Shown: piece by piece, positions 24,392 to 34,508 of the stretch
Numbering within the stretch: the stretch's first letter is position 1
Layout of the letters: every line of letters starts with the position of its first letter
Source: Streptomyces sp. NBC_01335
GTDB lineage: Bacteria > Actinomycetota > Actinomycetes > Streptomycetales > Streptomycetaceae
Assembly (NCBI RefSeq): GCF_035953295.1
Contig: NZ_CP108370.1
Location: forward strand, 2,666,001-2,730,000
Length of the DNA stretch: 64,000 nt
Direction of reading: 5' to 3'
The notes under the pieces: model-generated
The model's input: only the letters and a program-made list of their open reading frames with translations
Told to the model about the DNA's origin: nothing
Databases searched by the model: none
Made by a program: the position numbers and the translations under genes

Positions 24392-24419
24392 GGCACCCGG
24401 CACCCGGCACCCGGCACCC
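24392..24419 (+). repeat. 7-base tandem repeat (GGCACCC x4)
   Basis: Four perfect copies in the short spacer between the convergent kinase and DUF4291 genes. Confidence 0.9.
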
Positions 24420-24424
24420 GAGCC

Positions 24425-25018
24425 TCACCCCGACAGCGGCCGGGGCGCCCCGTCTCCCCCCGCGTACGGCCTCTCCTCCGGCAGCAGGGCGGTCGCCGCG
24501 TCGAGGTCTCCGGCGCGGACCAGGTGGTGGATCTCCCGGGCGAGCGGGGTGACGTCGGTGACGGAGACGGTCCACTCGTCCGCGTACCGCGCCGCCGCCT
24601 CGCCGGACAGGCCGAGCTGGAGCGAGCGGTACGGGAGCGGGTTCAGCCGCAGATCGCGCTCGGGGTCCCACTGGACGCGGGCCGGGGCGCGGCGGAGGCC
24701 GCGGCTCCAGGCGGCGCGGTCGGGGTGGAGTCCGCGTACGTAGTGGGAGAGTTCGGCGTTCCCCAGGGCCCATGCGAAGCCCTCGCGGGTGATCTCGACG
24801 GCGAGGACCGTCTCCTGGCCCTCCTTGGTGGCCCAGCCGCAGCGGTACATCATCCACAGGAAGCTCGGCTTGATCCAGGTCATCCGGTCGCGCTTCCAGG
24901 CCGGCGGGAAGCGGCCGTCGCGGGCGGCCGGCAGGCCGATGTGCGGTGCGTACGCCTGGTAGACGGTGACGGTGGTGTCGGTGTGCCGGGCCCGGATCTC
25001 GTACTGCGGTGCGGTCAT
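24425..25018 (-). CDS. DUF4291 family protein
   Basis: A 197-residue cytoplasmic protein starting at the M-T-A-P-Q-Y methionine. It carries the family features I-R-A-R-H, V-Y-Q-A-Y, R-M-T-W-I-K-P-S-F-L-W-M-M-Y-R and Q-W-D-P-E-R-D-L. Its function is unknown; the conserved aromatic and basic residues suggest a nucleic-acid or nucleotide ligand, but that is only inference. The C terminus is Ala/Leu-rich and less conserved. It is transcribed toward the kinase gene. Confidence 0.8.
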   Translation of the reverse strand: MTAPQYEIRARHTDTTVTVYQAYAPHIGLPAARDGRFPPAWKRDRMTWIKPSFLWMMYRCGWATKEGQETVLAVEITREGFAWALGNAELSHYVRGLHPDRAAWSRGLRRAPARVQWDPERDLRLNPLPYRSLQLGLSGEAAARYADEWTVSVTDVTPLAREIHHLVRAGDLDAATALLPEERPYAGGDGAPRPLSG

Positions 25019-25093
25019 CGGACCAGGATGGGCCGCTCCACCGGTCCGCCGCACCGGCTTTTCTCCCGGTACGGCGGTGGCGCGGGCGGACCG

Positions 25094-25477
25094 TCAGAGC
25101 TCGGTGGCGTCGTCCCCGGGGTCGCCCGAGGGGCCGCTCTCGGCCTGCAACGCGAGGTCGCGGAGCACGTCGGTGGAGGAGACGTCGGTCTGGCCGGAGT
25201 CGTGCACCCGCGCCAGCATCGTGTAGGCGAGGGTGAACGCCCCCACCAGCTGCTCGACCGCGCCGCCCACCTCGCGGCCGATCAGGGCGGCCATCTCCTC
25301 GACGGTGGCGTCCCCGGGGATCGCGATGCGCGGCATCGTCTCGTTCAGCAGGGCGGTGACGACACTGCCCTCCATGTCGACGTCTTCGCGCTGCACGTCC
25401 TCTTCGAGCAGCCGCTGGATCTCGCCGGCCTCGGTGAGGATGCCGATCACTCGCTTCAGGACTTCCCTCTGCTCCAT
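25094..25477 (-). CDS. Conserved acidic protein of unknown function
   Basis: A 127-residue soluble, mostly helical, acidic protein (M-E-Q-R-E-V-L-K-R-V-I-G start). I do not recognise a named domain. Near the middle, A-L-I-G-R-E-V-G-G-A-V-E-Q-L-V-G-A-F-T-L forms one long amphipathic helix. It ends in an Asp/Ser-rich tail. The start is uncertain because the frame extends upstream and no strong ribosome site is seen. It lies 75 bases upstream of the DUF4291 gene on the same strand and could share its transcript. Confidence 0.6.
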   Translation of the reverse strand: MEQREVLKRVIGILTEAGEIQRLLEEDVQREDVDMEGSVVTALLNETMPRIAIPGDATVEEMAALIGREVGGAVEQLVGAFTLAYTMLARVHDSGQTDVSSTDVLRDLALQAESGPSGDPGDDATEL

Positions 25478-25914
25478 CCCGCGAGCATAGGCGCCCCGAC
25501 CGGCACGTTCCCGGTGTTCGGCCGCAGCGGAACCGCCTCCCGTCGAACGGTTCGGCGAGTCCGCAGGAAAGATGGAGACGCCCATTCGATTTGACTGATA
25601 ACTGCCGTTACGTTCCTCCACCTTCTTCACAGGGCGTACACAAGGTGGCACAGAGCGGGGCACGAGACGCGCAGGGTCGATGGCGCCCTTGCGACGCAAG
25701 GGTGGGTGCACTACGCACCATTTGACAGGGTCCCGACGATTGTGGCGAGTGCCAGTTACATCCGTTCATAACGGAAATGTCTGCACTGTGTAACCGCGCT
25801 CCGGAGCGACTTCCGGCCATCGGCGAATCCGGACAGAGTCTGTGCTCCCGGCAGCGAACGCCGGGGCCGAGAACCGCCCGGACCTCCCCGTCCGGGCCTG
25901 TACCGAGGGGTCCC
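25478..25914. other. AT-richer spacer upstream of the LTD protein
   Basis: A 437-base stretch without a gene. Two -35-like hexamers on the plus strand, TTGACT (25591) and TTGACA (25722), have no clear -10 partner at 17 bases. A small stem GCGCCCTTGCG/CGCAAGGGT lies near 25684-25703. It should contain the promoters of both flanking divergent genes. Confidence 0.45.
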
Positions 25915-26448
25915 ATGTCCCGTACCGCACGACGGATCACCGCTACTGTCCTCGCGTCCGGCGCCCTCCTGGCGGCAGCCGCTCTGCCGGCCTCCGCCGA
26001 CGGCCACGACCGCGGGCACGACCGCGTCAAGCCCGCCCCGCGCTCCTCCGTCGTCCTGGGCAAGGTCCAGTACGACAGCCCGGGCCGCGACAACCGCTCC
26101 AACCGTTCGCTGAACGACGAGTGGGTGACCGTCACCAACACGTCCCGTCAGGCCGTCAACCTGCGCGGCTGGACGCTCACCGACGAGAGCCGCCGCACCT
26201 ACCGCTTCGACCTGCGTCTCGCGGGCCGTTCGTCGGTGCGCGTCCACACCGGTGTGGGCCGTGACAGCCGCACGGACGTCTACCAGGACCGCAACAACTA
26301 CGTCTGGGACAACAGCGACACCGCCACGCTGCGCGACTCCCGCGGCCGGAAGGCCGACGAGAAGTCGTGGGGCCGTCACGGCCGCGACGACAACCGGGGC
26401 CACGGCCGTGACGACCACCGCGACCACGGTCGCGACAACCGCCACTGA
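25915..26448 (+). CDS. Secreted lamin-tail-domain (LTD) protein
   Basis: A 177-residue protein; ATG 25915 follows GAGGGG. A signal peptide ends near P-A-S-A-D (about residue 29). The mature part is one lamin-tail domain: V-Q-Y-D-S-P-G-R-D, N-D-E-W-V-T-V-T-N, L-R-G-W-T-L-T-D-E, then V-H-T-G-V-G and Y-V-W-D-N-S-D-T-A-T-L. The C terminus is rich in Gly, Arg, His and Asp, arranged in short G-R-D-D-H/N repeats. LTD proteins often bind other proteins or nucleic acid outside the cell. The spaced His-Asp tail could bind metal, which is inference. Confidence 0.88.
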   Translation: MSRTARRITATVLASGALLAAAALPASADGHDRGHDRVKPAPRSSVVLGKVQYDSPGRDNRSNRSLNDEWVTVTNTSRQAVNLRGWTLTDESRRTYRFDLRLAGRSSVRVHTGVGRDSRTDVYQDRNNYVWDNSDTATLRDSRGRKADEKSWGRHGRDDNRGHGRDDHRDHGRDNRH

Positions 26449-26535
26449 GCGCACCGGAGGGGCTGGGCCCCACCGGGTGACGAGGTGGTACGGCACGGCC
26501 CGGGCAGGCGCGCGCTGACCGGGCACGGCCGAGAA

Positions 26536-26571
26536 GAAACGATCGGCTGAGCAGAAACGATCGGCTGAGCG
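26536..26571 (+). repeat. 18-base tandem repeat (two copies plus a decayed third)
   Basis: GAAACGATCGGCTGAGC followed by A or G occurs at 26536-26553 and 26554-26571; a third, altered copy extends to about 26594. It sits in the spacer after the LTD gene. Confidence 0.85.
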
Positions 26572-26607
26572 GAGACGAGCGGTTCGGCCGAGCGAAAACG
26601 AATCGAC

Positions 26608-26639
26608 GGCGCCCCGCGGCAATCCGGCCGCGGGGCGCC
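26608..26639. terminator. Bidirectional terminator between LTD gene and iolA
   Basis: A perfect 12-base stem (26608-26619 with 26628-26639) and 8-base loop. It lies between two convergent genes. Confidence 0.85.
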
Positions 26640-26685
26640 GCCTCGTGTGCTTCGGAAATCTCCGGGGCAGGCCGGGACGGCGGGT

Positions 26686-28188
<1,503 letters not shown>

Positions 28189-28290
28189 GAGGATCTCCTT
28201 CGGGCTTCAGAGACTTCAGGGACTTCAGGGACTTCGCGGGGCTCTCGGGTCGTCGGAACTTCCCGGTGCCGGAGCGTGGGCTTCCCTGTT

Positions 28291-30222
28291 TCAGAGGCGG
28301 CGGTGCCGGGTCGCCCGTCGGCGGTCGTACACCTCGCGGGCCTCCACCGCCGCCGGGCGGGTGGCCGTCTCGGCCACGGGCACATCCCACCACGCCTGCG
28401 CCGGAGGAGGGCCCGGCACGCTGTCGGGTTTCTGGCCTGCGGGGTGGGCGGGCATCGGGGCGAGCGCGACGTGGACGCAGACGGGGTGGTCGGCGGCCCG
28501 CGCCTCGGCGAGGGCGGCGCGGAGTTCGGCCACGGTGCGGGCGCGCAGGGCCCGCATGCCGAGGGAGGCGGCGTTGGCGGCGAGGTCGAGCGGGAGCGGG
28601 TCGCCGGTGAACGCGCCGTCGGGGTCCCGGTGGTGGTAGTCGGTGCCGAAGCGCTCACCGCCGACGGCCGCCGAGAGCCCGCCGATGGAGGCGTACCCGT
28701 GGTTGTCGAGCACCACGAGCTTGACCGGCAGCCGCTCCTGGACGGCGGTGACGATCTCGGTCGGGTTCATCAGGTACGTACCGTCGCCGACGAGCGCCCA
28801 GACCGGGCGGCCGGGTGCGGCGAGCTGGACGCCGATCGCCGCCGGGATCTCGTAGCCCATGCAGGAGTAGCCGTACTCGACGTGGTACTGCCGGGGTGAA
28901 CGGGCCCGCCACAGCTGGTGCAGGTCGCCGGGGAGCGAGCCGGCCGCGTTGATCAGGACGTCGTCCTCGGTGACGAGGGCGTCCAGCAGGCCGAGGACCT
29001 GGGTCTGGGTGGGTGCGGCACCGGGATCGGGAGCGGCGAAGGCGGCGTCCACCCGGGCCTCCCAGCGTGCCTTCGCCCCGGTGTACGCCCGCTGGTAGCC
29101 GGGGTCGACCCGGTGGCCGTGGGCGCCGAGGGCGGCGGCGAGCGCTTCGAGGCCGGTACGGGCGTCCGCGACGAGCGGGAGGGCGGCCTGCTTGTGGGCG
29201 TCGAACCCGGTGACGTTGAGGTTGACGAACCGGGTCGCCGGGTCGGGGAAGAGGGTGGCGGAGGCGGTGGAGAAGTCGGTCCAGCGGGTTCCGACGCCGA
29301 TCACCAGGTCGGCCTCGCGGGCCAGTTCGTCGGCGGTGGCGGTACCGGTGTGGCCGATCCCGCCCACGTCCGACGGGTGGTCGTGGCGCAGGGTGCCCTT
29401 GCCCGCCTGGGTGGTGGCGACGGGGATGCCGGTGGCCTCGGCGAACGCGGCGAGGGCCTCCTCGGCGGCGCTGTGCCGCACCCCGCCGCCCGCGACAAGC
29501 AGCGGCCGGCGGGCGGCCCGGACCGCCGTCACGGCCCGGTCCAGTTCGTCCGGGTCGGGGGCGGGGCGGCGTACGTGCCAGACCCGCTCGGCGAGGAACT
29601 CCTCGGGCCAGTCGTACGCCTCCGCCTGCACGTCCTGCGGGAGCGCGAGGGTGACCGCACCGGTGGAGACCGGATCGGTGAGGGTCCGTACGGCCTGGAG
29701 GGCGGCGGGGATCAGCGCCTCGGGGCGGGTGATCCGGTCGAAGTACCGGGAGACCGGCCGCAGGCAGTCGTTGACCGACACGTCTCCGGCGTACGGGACT
29801 TCGAGCTGCTGGAGCACGGGGTCGGCGGGGCGGGTGGCGAAGGTGTCGCCCGGGAGGAGGAGGACAGGCAGGTGGTTGACGGTGGCGAGGGCGGCGCCGG
29901 TGACGAGGTTGGTGGCGCCGGGGCCGATGGAGGTGGTGACGGCGTGGGCGGAGAGCCGCCCGGACTGCCGGGCGTAGCCGACGGCCGCGTGCACCATGGC
30001 CTGTTCGTTGCGGCCCTGGAGGAAGGGCATCCGGGAGCCGGAGCCCCGGGCGTCCTCGGAGCCGCCGTACTCCAGGAGCGCCTGGCCGATGCCGGCGACG
30101 TTGCCGTGGCCGAAGATGCCCCAGGTGGCACCGATCAGCCGCCGGCGTTCTCCGTCGCGCTCGGTGTACTGCCGGGCGAGGAAGGTGATCAGGGCTTGCG
30201 CGGTGGTCAGACGGACGGTCAC
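28291..30222 (-). CDS. iolD: Trihydroxycyclohexane-1,2-dione hydrolase (IolD)
   Basis: A 643-residue thiamine-diphosphate enzyme. The GTG at 30222 overlaps the iolB stop by four bases. Features: active Glu region R-N-E-Q-A-M-V, S-I-G-P-G-A-T-N, and the ThDP site G-D-G-T-Y-L-M-N with D-N-H-G-Y-A-S. It opens the ring of 3D-trihydroxycyclohexane-1,2-dione to 5-deoxy-glucuronate, the third step of the inositol pathway. The C-terminal Arg-rich tail (R-R-R-A-T-R-H-R-R-L) is unusual. Neighbouring iol genes and the overlap support the call. Confidence 0.93.
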   Translation of the reverse strand: MTVRLTTAQALITFLARQYTERDGERRRLIGATWGIFGHGNVAGIGQALLEYGGSEDARGSGSRMPFLQGRNEQAMVHAAVGYARQSGRLSAHAVTTSIGPGATNLVTGAALATVNHLPVLLLPGDTFATRPADPVLQQLEVPYAGDVSVNDCLRPVSRYFDRITRPEALIPAALQAVRTLTDPVSTGAVTLALPQDVQAEAYDWPEEFLAERVWHVRRPAPDPDELDRAVTAVRAARRPLLVAGGGVRHSAAEEALAAFAEATGIPVATTQAGKGTLRHDHPSDVGGIGHTGTATADELAREADLVIGVGTRWTDFSTASATLFPDPATRFVNLNVTGFDAHKQAALPLVADARTGLEALAAALGAHGHRVDPGYQRAYTGAKARWEARVDAAFAAPDPGAAPTQTQVLGLLDALVTEDDVLINAAGSLPGDLHQLWRARSPRQYHVEYGYSCMGYEIPAAIGVQLAAPGRPVWALVGDGTYLMNPTEIVTAVQERLPVKLVVLDNHGYASIGGLSAAVGGERFGTDYHHRDPDGAFTGDPLPLDLAANAASLGMRALRARTVAELRAALAEARAADHPVCVHVALAPMPAHPAGQKPDSVPGPPPAQAWWDVPVAETATRPAAVEAREVYDRRRATRHRRL

Positions 30223-31160
30223 CTGTGGTCCTTGGGTGCGGCGTACAGCGGGAGCCGGGGATCGGCCTGCTGGGGGTCCCAGGTCTCCCTGATCCAGGCG
30301 TGGTCGGGGTGGTCGCGGATCAGCCAGGCGCGTTCCTCGTCCGGTCCGGCCATCACGTTGAGGTAGTAGAGGGCGCCTTCCGGGGGTGCGATGGACGGGC
30401 CGTGCCAGCCGTCGGGGACGAGGACGGCGTCGCCGCCGCGTACCTCGGCGAGCACGTCCGCGCCACCGGGGCGGGACGGGGAGACGCGGTGGTAGCCGGG
30501 GCCTCCGCGCTCCAGTTCGAAGTAGTAGATCTCCTCCAGTACCGACTCCACGCCGGGTTCGGCGTCGTCGTGCTTGTGCGGCGGGTAGGAGGACCAGTTG
30601 CCCGCCGGGGTGAGGACTTCGACGGCGATGAGCCGGTCGCAGCGGAAGACGTCGGCGGCGGCGAAGTTGTTGACCTGCCGGGCACAGGTCCCGGAGCCGC
30701 GCAGTTCGACAGGTACCTCCGACGCGGGGCCGTAGCGAGCGGGGAGCTGTCGCTCGCACTTCGCTCCTGCCAGGGCGAAGCGGCCTCCCGCGCCGGAGGA
30801 GATCTGTGCGGTGGCATCGCGCGGTAGGTACGCGAAGTCGGCCACCCCGCTGAACACGCTCTCACGGCCGGTGAGTTCAAAGATGTCACCTGCCGTATGC
30901 ACCGTACAGCCGCCGGTCAACGGCAGAACGATCCATTCGCTCTCCCCGGTGACGAGTGTGTGAACTCCGCCCGGCGGCAGGTCGAGCACCCGAAGGCTCG
31001 ACCGCTCCCATTCCGCCCGCTCCGGCCCGATGTCCAGGGCGTACGGGGTGTCGTCAAGGCCGCCCCTCAGGTGCAGGGGGCGGCGGTGCGGCTCGGCGGT
31101 TTCGTCCTGTGCCGTCAGAGGGCGGCGGTGCGGCTCTTCGGTGTCGTGGTGCGTCGTCAT
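30219..31160 (-). CDS. iolB: 5-deoxy-glucuronate isomerase (IolB)
   Basis: A 313-residue cupin-fold protein with the metal-binding patterns of IolB (P-P-H-K-H-D, E-E-I-Y-Y-F, D-G-W-H-G-P). ATG 31160 follows GGGAGG. It isomerises 5-deoxy-glucuronate to 5-dehydro-2-deoxygluconate. The first about 30 residues carry a duplication: E-P-H-R-R-P-L appears twice, 14 residues apart, from a 17-base DNA repeat (31078-31094 and 31120-31136). This tail lies before the usual IolB start and may be dispensable. ATGA overlap with the upstream aldolase-like gene and GTGA with iolD. Confidence 0.93.
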   Translation of the reverse strand: MTTHHDTEEPHRRPLTAQDETAEPHRRPLHLRGGLDDTPYALDIGPERAEWERSSLRVLDLPPGGVHTLVTGESEWIVLPLTGGCTVHTAGDIFELTGRESVFSGVADFAYLPRDATAQISSGAGGRFALAGAKCERQLPARYGPASEVPVELRGSGTCARQVNNFAAADVFRCDRLIAVEVLTPAGNWSSYPPHKHDDAEPGVESVLEEIYYFELERGGPGYHRVSPSRPGGADVLAEVRGGDAVLVPDGWHGPSIAPPEGALYYLNVMAGPDEERAWLIRDHPDHAWIRETWDPQQADPRLPLYAAPKDHR

Positions 31161-32167
31161 GGTGCCTCCCTACCCTCACCGGTCTCCGGAGGAGCCGATC
31201 GACGCGGGCCTTCCGGGCCGGTGGAGGGCGGGCCTTCCTGTCCGGTGGAGGGCGGGCCTTCCCGGTCGCTCGGCCGGAGCAGCCCGGCCGCCGTGTCGAC
31301 GGCCCGCGCGACGTCCCCGTCCGGCGGGTAGAGCAGCGCCCGGCCCACCACCAGGCCGCGCACGGTCGGCAGCCGCAGAGCGTCGCGCCACTTCTCGTAC
31401 GCCCCCTCCAGGTCGTCGCCGACCTCGCCGCCGAGCAGCACGGCGGGCAGGGTGGAGGTCTCCATCACCCGGGCCATGTCGTCGGGGCGTTCAGTGACGG
31501 GGACTTTCAGCCAGGTGTACGCGGACGAGCCGGCGAGCCCGGAAGCGACGGCGATGGCGGTGGTGACGGCCGGAATGCTGAGGTCCGTACGGAGCCGGCC
31601 GTCCTCCCGGTGGCAGAGGAAGGGCTCCACGAAGACGGGCAGCCGGTGGGCGGCCATCGCGTCGATGGTGCGGGCGGCGGTGTGCAGGGTGTCGAGGGAG
31701 CCGGGGTCCTCGTGGTCGATGCGGAGCAGCAGCTTGCCCGCGTCGAACCCGCGCCGGGCCAGGTCCAGGGGGCGGAAGCCGGTGAAGCGGTCGTCCAGTT
31801 CGAAGGCGGCGCCCGCGAGGCCGCCCCGGTTGAGCGAGCCCATGACGACCTTGTCCTCCAGGGCTCCGAGGAGCAGCAGGTCGTCCACGATGTCCGCGGT
31901 GGCGAGCACTCCGTCGACGCCGGAGCGGGAGAGGGCGAGGCAGAGGCGTTCGAGGAGTTCGTAGCGGTGCGCCATGGCGAGGGCCCGGCCGCCGACGGCG
32001 AGCGCGCCGCGCGCCGGGTGGTCGGCGGCGAGGATGAGCAGCTGTTCGCCGGGGCGTGCGAGGGGCCTGCGGCGCCTGCGGTCGGCGGCCTCGGCGATGG
32101 CTTCCGGGTGCTCGGCGCGCAGCCGTGCGAGGTCGGCGAGCGAGGAGGCGGCGGGGGCGGGGGTCAT
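31157..32167 (-). CDS. Cgl0158-family (beta/alpha)8 barrel protein, aldolase-like
   Basis: A 336-residue TIM-barrel protein (L-L-I-L-A-A-D-H-P-A-R-G-A-L start of the barrel). This family, common between iolC and iolB in actinobacteria, is related to class I aldolases such as deoxyribose-phosphate aldolase. It may supply the IolJ step, splitting 2-deoxy-5-keto-D-gluconate 6-phosphate, as no separate iolJ is seen here; that role is inference. The C-terminal about 30 residues repeat E-G-P-P-S-T-G. Overlaps the next gene by ATGA on both sides, so expression is coupled in the iolC-to-iolD string. Confidence 0.8.
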   Translation of the reverse strand: MTPAPAASSLADLARLRAEHPEAIAEAADRRRRRPLARPGEQLLILAADHPARGALAVGGRALAMAHRYELLERLCLALSRSGVDGVLATADIVDDLLLLGALEDKVVMGSLNRGGLAGAAFELDDRFTGFRPLDLARRGFDAGKLLLRIDHEDPGSLDTLHTAARTIDAMAAHRLPVFVEPFLCHREDGRLRTDLSIPAVTTAIAVASGLAGSSAYTWLKVPVTERPDDMARVMETSTLPAVLLGGEVGDDLEGAYEKWRDALRLPTVRGLVVGRALLYPPDGDVARAVDTAAGLLRPSDREGPPSTGQEGPPSTGPEGPRRSAPPETGEGREAP

Positions 32168-33324
32168 GTGCCCGCCCCGGTCGGGGGCGGGGATGGAGTC
32201 GGGGGCCCGGTCGGGACCGGAGTCTGAGTCGGGGCCGGGGGGCCGGTCGGGGCCGGGGGGCCGGTCGGGGCCGGGGGCCCGGTCGGGGCCGGGGTGGCTG
32301 GTTCGGGTTCCGGTTCCTCCGGGGGGACCTCCCCGCGGGCGAGGGCGGCCTCCACCTCGGCGGGGAAGGGCATCGCGGACGAGCAGGCGAGCCGGGAGGC
32401 GACGATGGCCCCGGCCGCGTTGGCGTACCGCATCACGTGTTCGGTCTCCCATCCGGCGAGCAGCCCGTGGCAGAGGGCCCCGCCGAACGCGTCGCCCGCG
32501 CCGAGTCCGTTGACGACGCGCACGGGGAGCGGGGGCACTTCGGCGACCGTACCGTCACGGTGGACGGCGAGCACCCCCTTGGGCCCCTGCTTGACGACGG
32601 CCAGTTCGACTCCGGCGTCGAGGAGCGCGCGGGCGGCGGCGTACGGCTCGTGCTCCCCGGTGGCGACGGCGCACTCCGCCAGGTTCCCGACGGCGACGGT
32701 GGCGAACGCGAGGGCCTCCCGGTAGCGGCGGGGCGCCTCGGCGTCCGCGTCGCCGCCCTCCCAGAACATCGGCCGCCAGTCGAGGTCGAACACGGTGACC
32801 GGCCGCCGCTCCGGCGCGCCGGGCGCCGGGGCCGTTCCGGGGCCGCCCGTACGCGCGTCGAGGGCGGCGAGGGTCGCCGTACGGCTGGGTTCGGCGCTCA
32901 GGCCGGTGCCGGTGACCCAGAAGATCCGTGCGGCGCGCACCGCGTCCAGGTCGAGTTCGTGCGCGTGGATCTCCAGATCGGGCGCCTTGGGCAGGCGGTA
33001 GAAGTAGAGCGGGAAGTCGTCGGGCGGGAACAGCTCGCAGAAGGTGACCGGTGTCGGGTACCCGGCCACCTCGCCCACCCACCGGTCGTCCACCCCGAAC
33101 TCCCGCAACTGTGCGCGCAGATACGCGCCGAAGGGGTCCCGTCCGGTACGGGTGACGACGGCGGTACGGAGTCCGAGCCGGGCACCGGCCACCGCAACGT
33201 TGGAGGGCGAGCCCCCCAGGAACTTGCCGAAGGCGTCGACCTGCGCGAGGGACACCCCCGTCCGCAACGGGTAGAGGTCCACCCCGATCCGGCCCATGGT
33301 GATCAGGTCGTACGGCTGAGGCAT
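32164..33324 (-). CDS. iolC: 5-dehydro-2-deoxygluconokinase (IolC) with Pro-Thr tail
   Basis: A 386-residue PfkB-family kinase; ATG 33324 follows GAAGGGAC. Features: G-K-F-L-G-G-S-P-S-N-V-A-V-A-G substrate motif and the catalytic G-L-G-A-G-D-A-F-G-G. It phosphorylates 2-deoxy-5-keto-D-gluconate. After the usual end (about residue 340), a tail of repeated A-P-T-G-P-P units continues to the stop, encoded by an 18-base tandem repeat. This tail is unlike other IolC proteins. First gene of the minus-strand inositol run; its promoter should lie in 33325-33522, opposite the TIM-barrel gene. Confidence 0.9.
   Translation of the reverse strand: MPQPYDLITMGRIGVDLYPLRTGVSLAQVDAFGKFLGGSPSNVAVAGARLGLRTAVVTRTGRDPFGAYLRAQLREFGVDDRWVGEVAGYPTPVTFCELFPPDDFPLYFYRLPKAPDLEIHAHELDLDAVRAARIFWVTGTGLSAEPSRTATLAALDARTGGPGTAPAPGAPERRPVTVFDLDWRPMFWEGGDADAEAPRRYREALAFATVAVGNLAECAVATGEHEPYAAARALLDAGVELAVVKQGPKGVLAVHRDGTVAEVPPLPVRVVNGLGAGDAFGGALCHGLLAGWETEHVMRYANAAGAIVASRLACSSAMPFPAEVEAALARGEVPPEEPEPEPATPAPTGPPAPTGPPAPTGPPAPTQTPVPTGPPTPSPPPTGAGT
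32227..32298 (-). repeat. 18-base tandem repeat encoding the IolC tail
   Basis: Four nearly identical 18-base units (32227-32244, 32245-32262, 32263-32280, 32281-32298), each coding six residues of the A-P-T-G-P-P type. Confidence 0.9.
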
Positions 33325-33522
33325 ACACGTCCCTTCCGACGCCGCGCACCGATCCAGCCGGATCGCGTCAAGCCCGAATCGCATCCACACGGATCACATC
33401 CACCGCGGACCACACCCGCCGCGGATCACGTGACAGCCCTACCCCGAAACGCCGTCAACATTTGGCCGGGACATGCGAACGCGCCCTTGACTCCACCGGG
33501 ACAGGGGCCGAGGGTGGCCGAT

Positions 33523-34449
33523 ATGACCCGTTCCGCACCCGCGTCCTCGCGTATCCGTATCGGCTCGGCACCCGACTCCTGGGGCGTCTGGTTCCCGGAC
33601 GATCCGCGGCAGGTGCCCTGGCAGCGCTTCCTGGACGAGGTCGCGGCGGCGGGGTACGAGTGGATCGAACTGGGCCCGTACGGTTATCTGCCCACCGATC
33701 CCGCCCGGCTCGCCGACGAGACCCGGCGCAGGGGGCTCTCGGTCTCCGCCGGGACGGTGTTCACGGGGCTGCACCACGGGCCGGAGGTCTGGGAGAAGAC
33801 CTGGGAGCACGTCGCCGGGATCGCCGGGTTGACCCGGGCGACGGGTGCGGAACACCTCGTCGTCATCCCGTCGTTCTGGCGCGACGACAAGACGGGCGAC
33901 GTGCTGGAGGACCGCACCCTCACCCCCGCGCAGTGGCGCGACCTCACCACCCAGACCGAGCGGCTCGGCCGGGAGGTGCGGGACCGGTACGGGCTGCGGA
34001 TCGTCGTCCACCCGCACGCCGACACCCACATCGACAGCGAGGAGAACGTCAACCGGTTCCTCGACGCCACCGACCCCGACCTCGTCTCCCTCTGCCTGGA
34101 CACGGGGCACTACGCCTACTGCGGCGGCGACAGCGTCGCCCTGCTGCGGACGTACGGGGAACGGATCGGCTACCTCCACCTGAAGCAGGTCGATCCCGAG
34201 GTCCTGGCGAAGGTGGTCGCCGAGGAGCTGCCCTTCGGTCCCGCCGTCGCCCGGGGCGTGATGTGCGAACCGCCGCGCGGCGTACCGGCGCTGGAGCCGG
34301 TGCTCGAAGCGGCGCGCGCGCTCGGAACCGACCTCTTCGCGATCGTGGAGCAGGACATGTACCCCTGCGACCCCGACGCCCCGCTGCCGATCGCGCGCCG
34401 CACCCGCGCCTACCTCCGCTCCTGCTCCACCCCGCAGCCCACGTCCTGA
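33523..34449 (+). CDS. Sugar isomerase/dehydratase TIM-barrel protein (IolE-like)
   Basis: A 308-residue AP-endonuclease-2-fold protein. ATG 33523 is preferred; an in-frame GTG at 33514 is possible. The start I-G-S-A-P-D-S-W-G-V-W-F and the metal-site residues (V-V-H-P-H-A-D-T-H-I, C-L-D-T-G-H-Y, H-L-K-Q-V-D) fit the inosose dehydratase/isomerase family. Lying divergently next to iolC, it probably dehydrates or isomerises an inosose. No iolG (inositol dehydrogenase) is in the window, so the pathway must start elsewhere. Divergent layout means it shares the 198-base control region with iolC. Confidence 0.8.
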   Translation: MTRSAPASSRIRIGSAPDSWGVWFPDDPRQVPWQRFLDEVAAAGYEWIELGPYGYLPTDPARLADETRRRGLSVSAGTVFTGLHHGPEVWEKTWEHVAGIAGLTRATGAEHLVVIPSFWRDDKTGDVLEDRTLTPAQWRDLTTQTERLGREVRDRYGLRIVVHPHADTHIDSEENVNRFLDATDPDLVSLCLDTGHYAYCGGDSVALLRTYGERIGYLHLKQVDPEVLAKVVAEELPFGPAVARGVMCEPPRGVPALEPVLEAARALGTDLFAIVEQDMYPCDPDAPLPIARRTRAYLRSCSTPQPTS

Positions 34450-34508
34450 CTCCTCGTACGGACGGACAGATGGACAGATGGACGGGCAGTCAGTCAGGTC
34501 AGGCCAGG

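Noticed and set aside
24392..24419. CRISPR-like array
   Set aside because: Units are 7 bases and directly adjacent, with no spacers. No CRISPR array or cas gene was seen anywhere in the window.
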